A stretch of DNA of 64,000 bases from Neoscytalidium dimidiatum (GCA_037367355.1 CM074700.1:2976001-3040000); one strand, 5' to 3'; positions 1-12,000 are shown, counted from the first letter of the stretch. Notes: generated by a model from the letters alone, not told the origin. Program-made: numbers and translations.

Positions 1-514
1 ATCAGGTACGAGCAGCTGACGGTGCCCGACCTGCCCTTCCCGGCCTTGCAATGCACCACCACCACCCTCTCCTTGTCCGCCTTCAGCCAGTTGCGCATGC
101 TCGCCACGATGCGCGGCACGAGCGCGAACGGCGGCGGGTGGTGGTCGGGCCACGGGAAGTGCCAGATCCGGCCGTACACCTCCTCGTCCGGGTAGCCGGT
201 GCCCTCGGCGCGGAACTCCCAGATGGCCCATTTGTCGCCGTGGTTCTTGTCGAGGAACTTGACCAGCTGGTCGAGCGGGTTGCGGTACGCGCGCTGCGGG
301 TAGGTGCCGCTGGGGCCGGACGTCGCGATGATCGAGTCGGTCACGTAGCACAGGTCGAGCCCGGCCTCCGGGTGCCGGGCGCGCGGGCCGGCGACGATTT
401 GGCGGAGCAGAGAGGCCTGTTTTGCCCCGGAACAGGGCGCGGATTAGAGTTTGGGAGTTGCAGGGGAGTGGGGGCGTTGGCGGCTTGAGGTGTAAAGGCT
501 AAGCTACGCACCAT
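1..514 (-). CDS. PTEN/Tep1-type phosphatidylinositol-3-phosphate phosphatase, N-terminal part
   Basis: Removes the 3-phosphate of phosphoinositides, opposing PI3-kinase. The minus strand reads ASLLRQIVAGPR, then an N-terminal PTEN-like region, and the P-loop HCKAGKGRSG at 53-24; both lysines typical of lipid-specific PTEN enzymes are present. The gene runs off the left edge, so the C2-like part is not seen. Exon 2 begins at 416 after an acceptor (aaaacag). No ATG lies in its frame after the upstream stop, so I place the start codon alone in exon 1 (514-512), followed by a donor GTGCGT and a 95-bp intron (511-417). With this start the catalytic cysteine is residue 124, the same number as in human PTEN. 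The family call is secure; the one-codon first exon is inferred. Confidence 0.88.
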
Positions 515-978
515 TGCGCGGACAGACGTGTAACTGGGTTCGTAAGGTTGGAGGCTGGGTGGTGTGGGGAGGAGGCTGCTGTCATGCCGCGCGGTGCCGG
601 TGCAGGTGTGATGCAGAGAGTCGTGCTGGCAATCTCATGGCTCGCACGGAGGACGGCGGGCTGCGGACACGAGAAGGCGTGGGTATTATCGCACATAGGA
701 GCTTGATTGATGATCAGAAGATGCCCTGGCACACCAGTCGGAGATAACGTCATACTGCGCTACCCGCCCTTCCATGCCCACCACCACTGAGCTGCGCCAA
801 GACGTCACAAGGTCTGCGAATGAAGCTTGATGGACTTCTGCTTCGCTTGCATTCTGCAACATGCTGCATAACCAAGGCTTGTGATCATCAGGGTCAGGAA
901 GAGCTGTTCCAATGACAAGCTCCAGTTGGCTGCGAACTGCTTGTATCCATGTTTGCTACCTTGCGAAGCCTTGCCAGC
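515..978. other. Intergenic: PTEN promoter side and PPR gene 3' side
   Basis: No supported gene. This holds the upstream region of the PTEN-type gene and the downstream flank of the PPR gene, both on the minus strand. I see no clear TATA box, RNA gene or repeat. Confidence 0.6.
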
Positions 979-2781
979 TCACCGGGTGAGATCTACATCC
1001 TCCTCCGATACCTTCCCCCAGTTCGCATCCAGCCAATCCCTCACGAACCGGATGCTATTGGCATCCACGCCACATTCCCTCATCACGTCTATTACCTGCC
1101 AGGCCCGTGGGTCCTTGGCTCGCGCGCACCGGCGAGCCATTGCAATGAAAGTACCTGCCCTTGGTGTCCATCCTCGGCTCCGCATTTCCTCGTAGTATCG
1201 GAACGCATCATCGTAGTTGTTTCGTTCACCCAAGCAGATGAGAAGAAGCCGATCGTACGTCAGTGCATCTGGCTCCACATTCCGCTCCACCATCTCAGCA
1301 GCCAGAAACATGGCCAGATCCTTGCGGTTAGGACAGCCTCTGAAGAGGATGTTGAAGGTTGTCGTTGAGGGGCCACTCTCGCAAACAGTGTGCAACGCTT
1401 TGTATATGTCGACGGCGTGATCTAAATTGTTGCGGTGGATAGATGCCTCTATCAATGCATTGATCGCTGCAATGGGGACTGTGTTACCCTCATCCTTTAA
1501 CGACCGCAACAGATCGAACAGCTGTATCGCACGATCAGGCTCAGCGCGTGCCCATCTAAAGAGCGTTCTCGTCGAAAACTCGTCAGGCGGCGTGCCACTG
1601 CTCTGCATAATGCATAGCACGGAAAGTGCTGTCTTCATGTCCCCGGCTTGGATGTAGGAATCAACGAGCATCTCGTAGTGCTGTTGCGTCAAAACCTCCT
1701 TTCGCTCGCCAAGCAGGCGGAAGACTGCTGTAGCTAGCTCGGTGTCTGCATGTCGTGCAGCTGAAGTGAGAGTGTGGAAGCAGATACCAGAGGAAGGGTT
1801 GAGATATCCTGGGTCGACTTGCTGCCGCCAAACATACTCTATTGCAGGGTGCTACAGAATTGTCAGCCACCATATCCTCGCCAGCCGATACAGATAACTC
1901 ACGTTCATAGTATTACTGGCAGCATCCAGAAGGGCATACCAGACAGCCTTTGAGATGTTTCGTTCCCCGACGTCGACGCGTTGTTGAATGAGCCTTAGTG
2001 CCTCATCCACCTCTTCGACACCACACAACATATATATGGCCATATCATATAGCCAACTCTTGATTTGAACATTATCAGACACCATTTTGTCCATGTGATT
2101 GAGTGCCATCTCATACTGGCCCTCGCGAAGGAGGCCCACGACCAAGTCATGGTGGCCATCAGCAGTCAAATTGAACCATCTGTGTTGCATATACTGGATG
2201 ATGGCCTCCCTTAGGAGGTAGTCTGGATGGGCGGCCAGGACCTTGAGCATGTCATGGCATATTTCAGCCGTCGGCTCCAGCCCTTCCTTGCCCATTTCCC
2301 TGAGCAGAGCGGCGGCTCTTGCTGCCGACCCTTCCTCCGCGCTCACGTTCACCAATATGAGGGCTGAATAGAGAGTAATGTTCGGTGTCTCTCCCCTTCT
2401 GGCTAACAGGTATGATACCAGGCGATCGACCTGATCCCTATTGCCGTCGGACGCGAAACGGCGTAAGCGGAGATAGATGTGGGGCGTCTCGAGGTGTTCA
2501 AGCTCGTCGATACCGGCAGAGGCCAGTCTTTTTTTATATTCTTTTCTCTTAGCATGGTTCAAGTGGCTTTCGCCGTCCTGGACTGTGTATCGGACCGGCG
2601 ATTGTGCGGTGCTCGAGTGTCGGGCGCATTGGGAAGGCGAAAGGACAGTTTTGGAGCGAAGAGTCGTTGACCGCCGTGCAGATGCTTCCAGTATAGTCCG
2701 TCTGCTGTTAGCTGGAAGGCGCGCGAAAGCCGGGCAGAGAGAGTGCCACAGTCGGTCCACAATGAGTGGTGGCGTTGCCAT
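979..2781 (-). CDS. Pentatricopeptide-repeat protein, probably mitochondrial
   Basis: Two exons, 2781-1903 and 1851-979, with a 51-bp intron 1902-1852 (donor GTGAGT, acceptor ctgtag), give 583 residues. The join reads NTMN then HPAIEYVWRQQ, continuous in frame. The first 60 or so residues are rich in Arg, Ser and Ala and poor in acids, as in a mitochondrial presequence. The rest is helical-repeat sequence with PPR-like units, for example TYDRLLLICLGERNNYDDAF and the preceding TTFNILFRG block near the C terminus. PPR proteins bind organellar RNA and act in processing or translation. The exact RNA target and orthologue cannot be told from sequence alone. Confidence 0.82.
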
Positions 2782-3323
2782 TGGGCAAGTGGTCGAAGGT
2801 GTTGTCGCTGCGAAGTTTAGAGTTGGCGGAGCATGGGCGCGGAAGATCTCCGCCGCAACCGGAATCTTCCTGGCACTGAATTATTTGCAACCAGCGCAGT
2901 ACGCCGCAAAGACGTGTAATTGATTATCCAAGTATGGTAGGAAGAGCTCATATCCTTCATAGCCAGGCAATGCGGTGCAACGCACATCGTGGGTATATTG
3001 TAAAAACTCTGTGACAACGCAGACGATTCGGACCACATGCGCCGGGGCGCCCTTAATATTTCCTTCATACTCTGGCGCTTCTGAATTGCTAGCCAAAAAC
3101 CCAGCTCGATCAACAGATCGTGCGCATGCGCACACCTTTAATATCTCTTCCTTCTCAGGTCGGCATTGCCTGGCCAGTCTCTACCCAGCATTACCTCCAC
3201 TATGATCCATGTTACCAAGGACAGTACTAGGCCTTACAGGAGTCTTGCAGGAGCCTTGCCTCTTAACGCACTGATGATCTAGGCCCATGTGAGTATATCC
3301 CTTTTTATATGCCGTTGGAGCGC
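2782..3323. other. Intergenic: PPR promoter and LSM4 3' flank
   Basis: No supported gene. Short open frames here have no coding character. The CCAAT-type sequence on the minus strand near 2779 lies at the PPR start and is not a clear promoter element. Confidence 0.55.
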
Positions 3324-3841
3324 TCATGCACCCCGGCCGCGACCACGCCCGCCACGACCGCCACGGCCCGTCCCCCGGCCCCTGTCGCCACGCGCACCAT
3401 GGTCGCCACGCTGACTACCGCCACGGCCACCGCGGTTAGCCTGGTCGCGCTGTTGCTGTTCCTTAACCAGGTCGATGATCTCGTCGGGCACGCGCAGATA
3501 CTTGATCTGTTCGCTGGGGGTTAGCAGTAACAAACAGCATAGCCAGATAGCAGGTCTCGTACGTTGTTGCCGCGGATGTAGACTTCAGGTAACCTCCAGA
3601 AGCGATCACCGTCGGGGCTGGTCTGGACAACCTCCTTAAGAGTCAGGTTCATCCAGTTGTCGCAGTTGACCAGATGGCCGTTCAGCGTCTCGCCGTTCTT
3701 GAGCTCAACGAGCATGGGATGGCCTTGGGCGGCATTGAGGAGGCCTAGGGGCAGCTTGAAGACGTCATGTCAGCGCCTGCGTGTCCGCGTCATTCAATAG
3801 CGAGCTCGTAGGTGCTGGCAGCAGAGGGGTTGGCTCACCAT
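3324..3841 (-). CDS. LSM4: U6 snRNA-associated Sm-like protein LSM4
   Basis: Subunit of the Lsm1-7 ring (mRNA decapping, cytoplasm) and the Lsm2-8 ring (U6 snRNP, nucleus). Three exons: the ATG alone (3841-3839), 3754-3563 and 3506-3324. Introns are 3838-3755 (84 bp, GTGAGC..CAAG) and 3562-3507 (56 bp, GTACGA..ACAG). The 125-residue product begins M, then [19 protein letters not shown], matching the conserved LSM4 N terminus. It carries the Sm1 segment ([17 protein letters not shown]) and the Sm2 segment (YIRGNNIKYLRVP), then a C-terminal RGG-rich tail from about residue 95. The methionine at 3715 is internal and would lose the first conserved helix, so the spliced start is preferred. Confidence 0.93.
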
Positions 3842-4795
3842 TGGAGCGGGGGTGTTGGCGGGGCGCGAATTGGTGTTTCAGACGGACGGATGTGATCGTG
3901 CGCAGCGGCGGCTGTGGTAGCTGAATGCGGAGGTCGGGGGTGCGGATTGCATGCAGCGCGTGCTGGTGTGCGGAGGGAGAAGAGCGAAGAGCGTGGAGCG
4001 TGGAGCGTGGAGCGTGGCTGTCAGGATGCACATCAAGCAGCCCGGCAGCATCGCGCCCGCGTCACAGGTGTCCATGGCTCTTGGCGCGGCCAAACAGCCG
4101 ACGATCAGCCGCGCAGCCGTACGGGCCGACGGAGGCTCCGACATGCCAGGCCAGTACCCTGGCACCCCTGCGACTGTACTATGTACACAGTAGCGAGCTC
4201 TCATCTGCCGTTTGGGTTCTCATGTGAGCGGCGCATCTAGCGCGGTGCAGTTCAGGCGCACCGCTCGGCCGGCCGGCCACTCGGGGCGCTGCTTCCGTCG
4301 TCTCCCTCTCACTCACCTGCAGCGAGCGACGCTCCAGGTCCAGGGCGCCGGCTCTCGCACGCACTGGCTCTGACTGCGCAGCGCATCTGCAGGGACGAAG
4401 CTTCGGTCCGCGCGAAGCTTGAACAAGAGCACATCTCCGCCGCGCAGACGCAACGATCCGCTGCGCACGCCTGGTGCCATCGTCTGGCCGGGCGTGCTCA
4501 CAGCGGCCGTGGCCCGAGCGCTAAGTGCCTCTCGCAACAGCGCCTCGCCCCCGAGGCTGACGCGGCATCCGGCACCGGGCGTTAAAAGTCACAGCCCTAC
4601 CCCGTGAATCCTGCTGCCTGCTGCTCGACTGTCCGCTCCCTCCGCCAGCTCCACTCTGGCCCAAGGTTGTGCTACTGCTGCTGTGTTGTTTGTTCCCGTC
4701 GTTGTTTGAGCCTGAGCCTTGCCTGCCTGCCTTTACTCTTCTTTCCCCGTGCCTGCAACGCTCGCCTGTTGCCTGGGGACTTCCTCCCTTCTGCC
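3842..4795. other. Divergent promoter between LSM4 and the PY-motif membrane protein
   Basis: About 950 bp with no supported gene, shared as upstream sequence by two divergent genes. It contains a short tandem repeat (3989-4016) and becomes pyrimidine-rich on the + strand from about 4600 to the ATG at 4796, as is common in fungal 5' leaders. Confidence 0.6.
3989..4016. repeat. Four tandem copies of GAGCGTG
   Basis: Four perfect head-to-tail copies of the 7-mer GAGCGTG, about 150 bp upstream of the LSM4 ATG on the far side of its promoter. The copies are exact, so a recent slippage expansion is likely. No function is assigned. Confidence 0.9.
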
Positions 4796-6988
4796 ATGCG
4801 CGCTTCGCTCAAGCACGCTCTCGCACTGCTGCCGGCCCTCGCCGCAGCCGCAGCCCTCCCGCCTCCCGTCCACCGTCCCCACGGCCGCTCCCAGCCTCTC
4901 GATGACGTGAAGCCGCTGGTGCTCGAGCTCGGTATTGCTCCCTCCTGTCCTGCTAGTCTCCATGGACCGTGTTGCTCATGATCGCCAGATGCTCAGAACG
5001 CCCAGGCAACTTTCTCTGTCCCTTGCCAAGCCTGCCTTGGCGCTGACGATGACGAATCGCTCGTATGCGCTCTCTTCTCTTAAGCTCGCCGCTACCCGCC
5101 AAACGGACTAACCTTGCCTCAGGTTTTCGACTTCCAAGTCTTCCCCTCCGACCAGCCTTGCGGTGAAGCAAACATCACCCTCAATGGCCAGCAGCTGATC
5201 CAGCAGTGGCATGGAATTCGCGCCGAGGGTAACGGGTCTATTTCGAGCTCCAACAAGGCCACTGCCGAACATGAGCCCGAGCACGACATCCACTTGTCCT
5301 GGAAATCTGCTTGTCTGTTCGAATCTCTTCCGGAATCTGACGAGAGCGAGTATGGAGACGACGTCGCCCAGGTCTTGACCGTCAACATTAAGAGGGTCGA
5401 TGACAAGTCTATTGGGGACGCTGCTGGTTTCACCGTCTCGTTCAAGCAGGCCGCTCGCAAAGTCGAGCTCCTGAGGCTTGCTACCAACCCCATCACTCTT
5501 CCCGGGCCTTCGGACGCCGAAGACTGGCGCAACCCGCCCGGAGAGCTCAGATTGGTCCCTGTCGACTTCGACGACCTTCCGGAGGGCTTCTTCCATCAAG
5601 GCTCATCCATCGAAAACGAGATTGATCTTCTCCGCCAACTCGAGTCAGAGGAGAAGGAGATTCAAGAACGCATCCGCCACCAAAAGAAGATCATCCAAGC
5701 TCACATGAGAGAGCACGCACACTCGCTCAAGGACGAACTCCAGACCTGTGATAATCTTTCTTGCATCTTCAAGGCTTTTCTGCACAAGGCGCATGGGGCA
5801 GTTCGGATCATTTACATCCACCTCGCTCCCGGCCCGCACCACCCTCACGGTCACGACATGGACCGCCCTCATTTCCCTCCGCATCACGGTCCCCAGGATC
5901 AGGCATTCTCAGAGGTTAACGCTGAGGCTGCTCATGGACCCACACATCACCAGAAGTTCGACCACCATCAACCTGGCTCGCCTCCGTTCGACCACCCGGA
6001 AGGTTATGGACCTTTGCCGCCGCCACCACCACCACCATTTGGTTTCCCTCCGCCGCCGCCACCCTTCGGTGGGCCTCACGGAGGACCGCACGGCCATGGC
6101 CCCCCACCTCCACCACCCCCTCCGTTCGGTGGCCCAGATGGTCACATGCCGCCTCCGCCTCCTCCACCTCACCACCATCACGGACCTCGTCCTCTTCATG
6201 CCATTCTCATGACCTTCGCCTCGCTCACTGGTTTGGCTTGCATTTTCAGCTTCGTTCGACGTAATTGCTGCACCCTCCGTCAGCGAACTGAACGTCGAGC
6301 TGCTCGTGAAGAGCGCCGCACCGCCAGACAGTACCGTCGCCTCGCCCGCCGTCACGCCTGGAAGAAATGGTGGAACGGCGACAAGGATGACTGGGACCGC
6401 AAGACCGATTATGAAGAAAAGAGGGCGTTGATCTTGGACCAGGAAGAGAGACTTGAGGAGGCCATGCAAGAGGAGATCAGGAATCTACGGACTGCTCACG
6501 AGCTTGCACACGATATTGTCCAAGCTGAGCAAGGCAGATCTACTTCGGCTTCGCCAGGCCCCTCGACCTGTCCTTGCGTCAACGCTCACGCTAACCCTCA
6601 TATCCACGCTCATCACCACGTGCAGCCTTACTCGAACCCGCACATGCAGCCGCTTCCTCCTCATCCTCAGCCTCAGCACATACCTCACGGAATATATGCG
6701 CCGCCTCCTATGCAGGCCATGTCGCGTACCAGTAGTCTCCCGTCGTACAAGTCTGACCTTGGCAGCGTCGATACCGATGACGCTCCTCCTGCATATGAAG
6801 AGGATGCTGATAGCAGCGATATCGTTGTTGACGGCTTCCGAGAGTACACGCCTTCTGTCACCACGGTGTTCACTCCTGAAAGCAGCATCCCGGATGTGTC
6901 TCCTCGCCCCAGCTTCGACACCATGAGGGAACCTCCAGATGCTGACACCACTGAATCTACTGGATTGGACCGCGACCGGAAGAATTGA
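4796..6988 (+). CDS. Single-pass membrane protein with His/Pro-rich ectodomain and PY motifs in the tail; unknown function
   Basis: Three exons (4796-4931, 4989-5062, 5123-6988) with introns of 57 bp (4932-4988) and 60 bp (5063-5122) give 691 residues. Residues 1-21 form a signal peptide (LKHALALLPALAAAAALP). A luminal or extracellular region follows, with several cysteines (CQAC and others), then a His-rich stretch and long runs of proline (about residues 337-425). A single hydrophobic span (about 430-450, ILMTFASLTGLACIFSF) is followed by a basic RRNCC stop-transfer sequence and a charged coiled-coil-like tail. The tail holds LPSY and PPAY (PPAY encoded at 6785-6796, about residue 625). PPxY motifs bind WW domains of Rsp5/NEDD4 ubiquitin ligases. 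I do not recognise a named family; a ligase-adaptor or sorting role is inference. Confidence 0.8.
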
Positions 6989-9075
6989 GTTCTCAATATG
7001 TGTACTCACTTCACTCGGGTGCATTTTCGACTCCCCAACGGTCCATGGCGGCACTCTGACAATTCATCTCGCTTAGTCTTTTGACGTCGTGGGCGGGCAC
7101 ACGCATCAGCATTACGGCAAGGGAAGGAAAATCCGGTCACGAAAAGACTACACCCCGCTCCAAGGGCAATTCTGCTTTCATGAGACCAATTGACGACTTG
7201 ATTTCATGCTTTTGTTTTTCTTCTTTTCTCTAGCGTTTCATCAGTAACAACGCGTTTTCAGAATAGGTAAGTATGCTTGTATGTAAGGAGGCACTTTCTC
7301 CTGTTACGGCTTTTTTTTTCACGGAGTTCACGAGTTGGGTGTGGCGTTTTTGGGCGGGATCGGAAGGCCGCGTAAGCCTCGTTTCAAAGGGCAACAACCC
7401 ATGAAAGTTCTTCAGCCACAACGTAACTACGCACGATGATGGCATATCAATGGGTCCTTTCTCTCTTCAAGTCTTGCAGTAGCAGCAAGTAGCAAATGGC
7501 ATGCAAAAGTCACGGCGTGCCTCGAGCGGACGAATTGGTCTCCGCACCTACATATAGTAGTTAATACCATGAAGAAAAAAAATTAACGCTCTGGTTAGCG
7601 GCCACCATATTCTGTTCATAGCTGCAGCACTCCTGACACCGTCTCACTTCCCCTTTCTGCTTTCTTTGCATAAGTGCCCTTCGTTGGGGATTCCCTGGAG
7701 ATTCTAGAGCCTGGTCCCTCCCAGAGCACGAGCTGCTCTCGCACGCGTGCACCATATCTCCTTCCTTCTATCCCCGAACCCTTGTTCCCTACAAACAATC
7801 TACCCCACCGATACATAAAGAAGCCATATTATAGCAGCTACCCCTCTCATCCCAAACAATCTCTGCCACAAGGTCCCCTGAAAGAGCCGTGGCTGGAGCT
7901 TCCCGTTTCCGCGTGCACCGCCGCCGCCGCCGCCGACTCGTTGTGGCGTCATGTATGGCGCGGCATGGCGTGGTGTCGTTGTCAGCTCGATCAACCACAT
8001 CTCGCCCTAACGCCTTTCTCTCTCTCTCTTCGGAGAGCCTGCCGCAACGCTTGTGTAATGCGCGGCGGACCTTTCTTTTGCTTCACTGGGGGAGGAAAAA
8101 AAAATTAAACGCCAATGGTCGAGAGAAAACCACAACGAGCAGACACGCCCACGCACGTCATCCGCGTCGTGCCGGCGGTAACCCGTTAGCCAGCGCTCTC
8201 TGCTCAGCCCGACTGCTTCGTCCTCTCTTCCCCCCTGTCGGCGGACAGTGTTGCTCTCTGCCCTCCCCCGGCCCGGCTCCAGCCAGAGCGTGTTGTTTCA
8301 GGAAAACCAGTCGCAAGCGATTCAGAAACGGGCGTCGCAGGGCGGAGCGTTGGTCGTAGTTTCGTCGTTGTCGGCGTTGTCGTCGTCATCGTTCGTCATG
8401 GGCAGCGCTCACATCCGTTTCGCGTCGAGGATGGCTGAGCTCGACGCTCGACTTTGAGTGGCTGCAATGCACGTATTCGGTCGGTGGGTCTTCTTCCCCC
8501 CACCCATCCCCCCCATTCGAGAAGGTCACGTCGTTGCGTGGTCGGCACACTCGTTTCTGGCCTGGCCGGCTGGTTGGCCCTTCCTTCTTTCCCCCCGGCA
8601 CCCGCTGGCAGCGGAGGTGTACGACATCATGTTTCGAGAAATATTGATGAGTTGGCAAGCGTAGTATGCGCGGTGGGATCAACTTGCTCATGACCCTGCT
8701 GCTGCTGTGAAGCCGGATCAGCATTGGTCGCGTGAACAAGACGATGACGAATGCTCCGAACGCGCCATGAGAAGAGAGCAACTCGAGAGGGAGGCAACGG
8801 GTGGTCGAAGACGACAAGACAATGAGGCTCATCTTCGTTCTCCCCGGAAAATACGGGATGATCATGGACGCACATCGCAGCCAGAAGAGGCAAATCACCA
8901 AACGGCCGAATGCGGAAATGCGGAAATTCTATTCATTTCCACCCTAGCGATCAACCTACACAGCCCTCATGCGATTCGTACACATGCTCATCTCCGCCTG
9001 AACGTGCACACACCGACTCCAACGTCGCGTTTTGCTGCTGTGTATCCACAAGCACAACCCGTCGTGCCGTGTCTT
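6989..9075. other. 2.1-kb gap between two convergent genes
   Basis: No convincing coding frame on either strand. Features seen are scattered T- and A-runs (7311-7320, 8097-8104), a run of CCG/GCC triplets near 7919-7934, and a CT-rich patch near 8020. The gap is much longer than two 3' ends need, so an unannotated non-coding transcript or a decayed gene is possible. Confidence 0.5.
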
Positions 9076-12000
9076 TCAACCGCCAGCACCGGGCCCTTCG
9101 ACCACCAGATCCGTAGCCACGGGCGCGCTGTAATACCCACTCATCTCCAACTTCAACAGCAATCGATCGATCGTGTTCTCCTCATCGCCCACCCTCCCAA
9201 ATCCACCACCCCTCTCCGCAGCCGCGGCCGCAAACAGGTTACTCCCCGTCCTCTTACCGGCGCCAGCATACCCTCCCCTCTTCCCCGACAACCCGCGACA
9301 AACTGTCATGAAGACATTGACTTTGCTCCTAAAAAGCATGTACATCTCCCTAATCTCCCTGGCCTCCTGGTGGCTGACGCGTAGCCCTGCGCCACCACCC
9401 ATCGCGTAGTCGTTCGCCCTCTTCGCGAAGGCGAGGACGGTCTCGAAGATCACTTCCAACAACTTCATGACCTGCTGCTGGCGCCTGCGCAGCAGCAGCG
9501 CGAACATGATGCGATCGAGGCACTCCTCGTGCGCGAGCCGCACGCTCTCCAAGCCCTCGGCAACGAGCGTCCCGAACGCGCTGCCCTCACTGCTGCTGCT
9601 GCTGCTGCTCGTGTCGGCGGCATCCTCGGCGCGCATACGGCGCTCCAGGCCGTCCAGCGCGTGCTCAAAGGCCTGCCACGTCTCGCCGATGCCGGAGTCG
9701 AAGAAGTACGACGCCACGGCGCCGACGAAGTGATGGGCTTCGTTGCGGAAAGCCTTGGTCTCCCAGACGCCGGGGAAGCCGTGGCGCGGGAGCTGGTGGT
9801 TGACGACGAAGAGCATGCGCGTGATGCGGAGGAGCAGGCGAAAGCACTGGTCGTACTTGTCGAGGGCGGAGGTGGTGATGGCGAGGTGAAGCGGGGGCGG
9901 CGGCGTGTATTGTAGGCGAAGGAAGTCGAGCGCGTAGAGAGAGTTTGGGTCCATGCATTTCTCGATCTCCTCGTTTGATAGTAGGCGGATTGAGAAGCTG
10001 AGGTTACCCGGGAGGTCCGGTGTCTCCCGAAGGCGCTTCTCTTGTTGAGCGTGTGATTGCCTCTTTGCGGAACGATAGAGGCGAGACGAGTGGTAGCTTT
10101 CACTGAGGATCCCCATGAGAGCGAGTCGCAGTTCGGAAGATGCTGGTGGCCATGTTGACCGTGAGCCGAGTTTTAAGCCCATAGGCGCTCCTGTCCGTAC
10201 AGTGCCCCGTCGGCGTTCCGCCGTCTCTAATTCTGGACTGAACAGCGACGAAGTTAGACGGTACATGAACATCCCATCCCCCAAAAGCTGGTACTGTCTC
10301 TGGACGGAGAAATGTAGTCGTAAGTCGTGTTGTCGAAAGAAAAGTCGAAGAGTTGTTGCATTCACAAGGCGGGCTTGGGCAAGGAGCAGTGGCGTCAAGG
10401 AGAGCGTTGGTGTTAGTGCTAACGGCGGCGCAAAGGTGTAGGCATCTTCAACGTCATAAATGTTGGATGAGATGGATGAGAGAACTAGCGAGTGCAGTGT
10501 TGTAGCAAAGCTGCTCTCTTCATTTGAAGGGACCTGGTCGAAGAGCTTAACGGTCTCATAGATATTTCGCTCATAGTTTGCCCCTTCCACGGTCGCAGTC
10601 ATGCTGTTTCCTGCACCGGGGGAGCGTCTTGTAGTTGAGGGGTGATCTGTCGAAGAGTGCCTGTATTTTCGGATGGCATCCGCTAGGTTCTTTTCATATT
10701 GTTTCGCTTTGGCTGCAACGCTTTCCATATCTTCCCATCCAAATTTCCAGTCAAGCGGTGGAGCCTGTACACCTACCGTGTGTGGAGCACAAAGAGGGTG
10801 GTGTGGATGATGGGCTTCAAGGAAACGGAGACTTTTCCCAATTTCGAACAAGGTATGGCCATCCTCTTCTGGAATGAAGCCTGGCATGTTCTCTGGCCTA
10901 TAGAAGTGCTCTGGAGGAGGCCGAGATTCACTTTGGTCCTCGGATTGAGCTTCTATACCAACAAAAGTGTGCCTTGTGTCTTCTTGCGTGAATACAGTCT
11001 TAAATCCACGGCGGAGGCCCGCCCACTCAGCGGCAAATTCAAGCCAAGGATTACTGACAGTCTTTAGAATTTCCAAAAAGACTGAGCGAAGCCAATTGTC
11101 TTCTTGCTCCATTTCTTGGACGTGCATGTATAACATTGTGATCGCATCTTCGTTCGTGTGCATGTGCTGGACATGATCCACCACGTTCATGACTTTCAGG
11201 AGGATCTGGTGAGGCCGCCGGAAGAGATGCTGAAGCTGCAATAAGCTTGAAACCGAGTCTCTCCTGGTGCCCAGATGATTTTCCAAGGCGGACACGATTG
11301 ACGAAACGGCATTGGCCAAGGCGACCTGGGAGGCAAAAGTATTGTCGGATCCGTATATCTTCTCAGCGAAATTGCGAAGGACCTTGAAGGCAGAACCGCC
11401 ACGGATGAAGTCGCCAACCAAGGCTTGAGCTGAGTCAAGAGAGAAGCCGGACATTCTTGCATCATGAATGGCCTGTGCAAAAGTGTTTTGCATATGCTCA
11501 TATCTGAACAGGACTGACGACCGGCCAAGCCCCAGATTGAAGAGCGAGCCAAGCATTACATCAGCCCTCACGATTCTGCCTGCAATTTTGGAGGGATCAT
11601 CGTTCTGCAACCTCAGCAGAGCGGCGTCGAAAGCCTCAGGCCCTGCCTCTGCGATGTACGCATGCCTCGGTTCCTCAAAGCCGGCCTTCTCGAAAGCCTC
11701 CCAAGTATGAAACTTAACATCTTCGCTAGCGGGCCCAAGGTCAGCGGCCTCCCTCCATATGTCATCTTCCCGAGGTTCGGTTTCTTGGGGTTGTTGGGCT
11801 GGAACGGCGGAAACAGTGGATTCTTGGAGCGAGTCGAGATCGTCTAGTGGGCCATATTGGAAGGCATCAAGATCAGGAAGACGCAGATCATGTTCGAGGT
11901 TCTTAGTGGGGGCATATGGGTTGTCTATTTTTATTTGGTTGACTTCGGCGCGTTAGATGTTTGTAGAACGCGTCGGCTGAAAGAACTTACTGTCTAGCTC

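Noticed and set aside
3324..3715. LSM4 starting at the internal methionine 3715
   Set aside because: It would lack the conserved MLPL helix; a one-codon exon upstream supplies it.
8386..8901. 171-codon minus frame in the convergent gap
   Set aside because: No conserved features; not supported as a gene.
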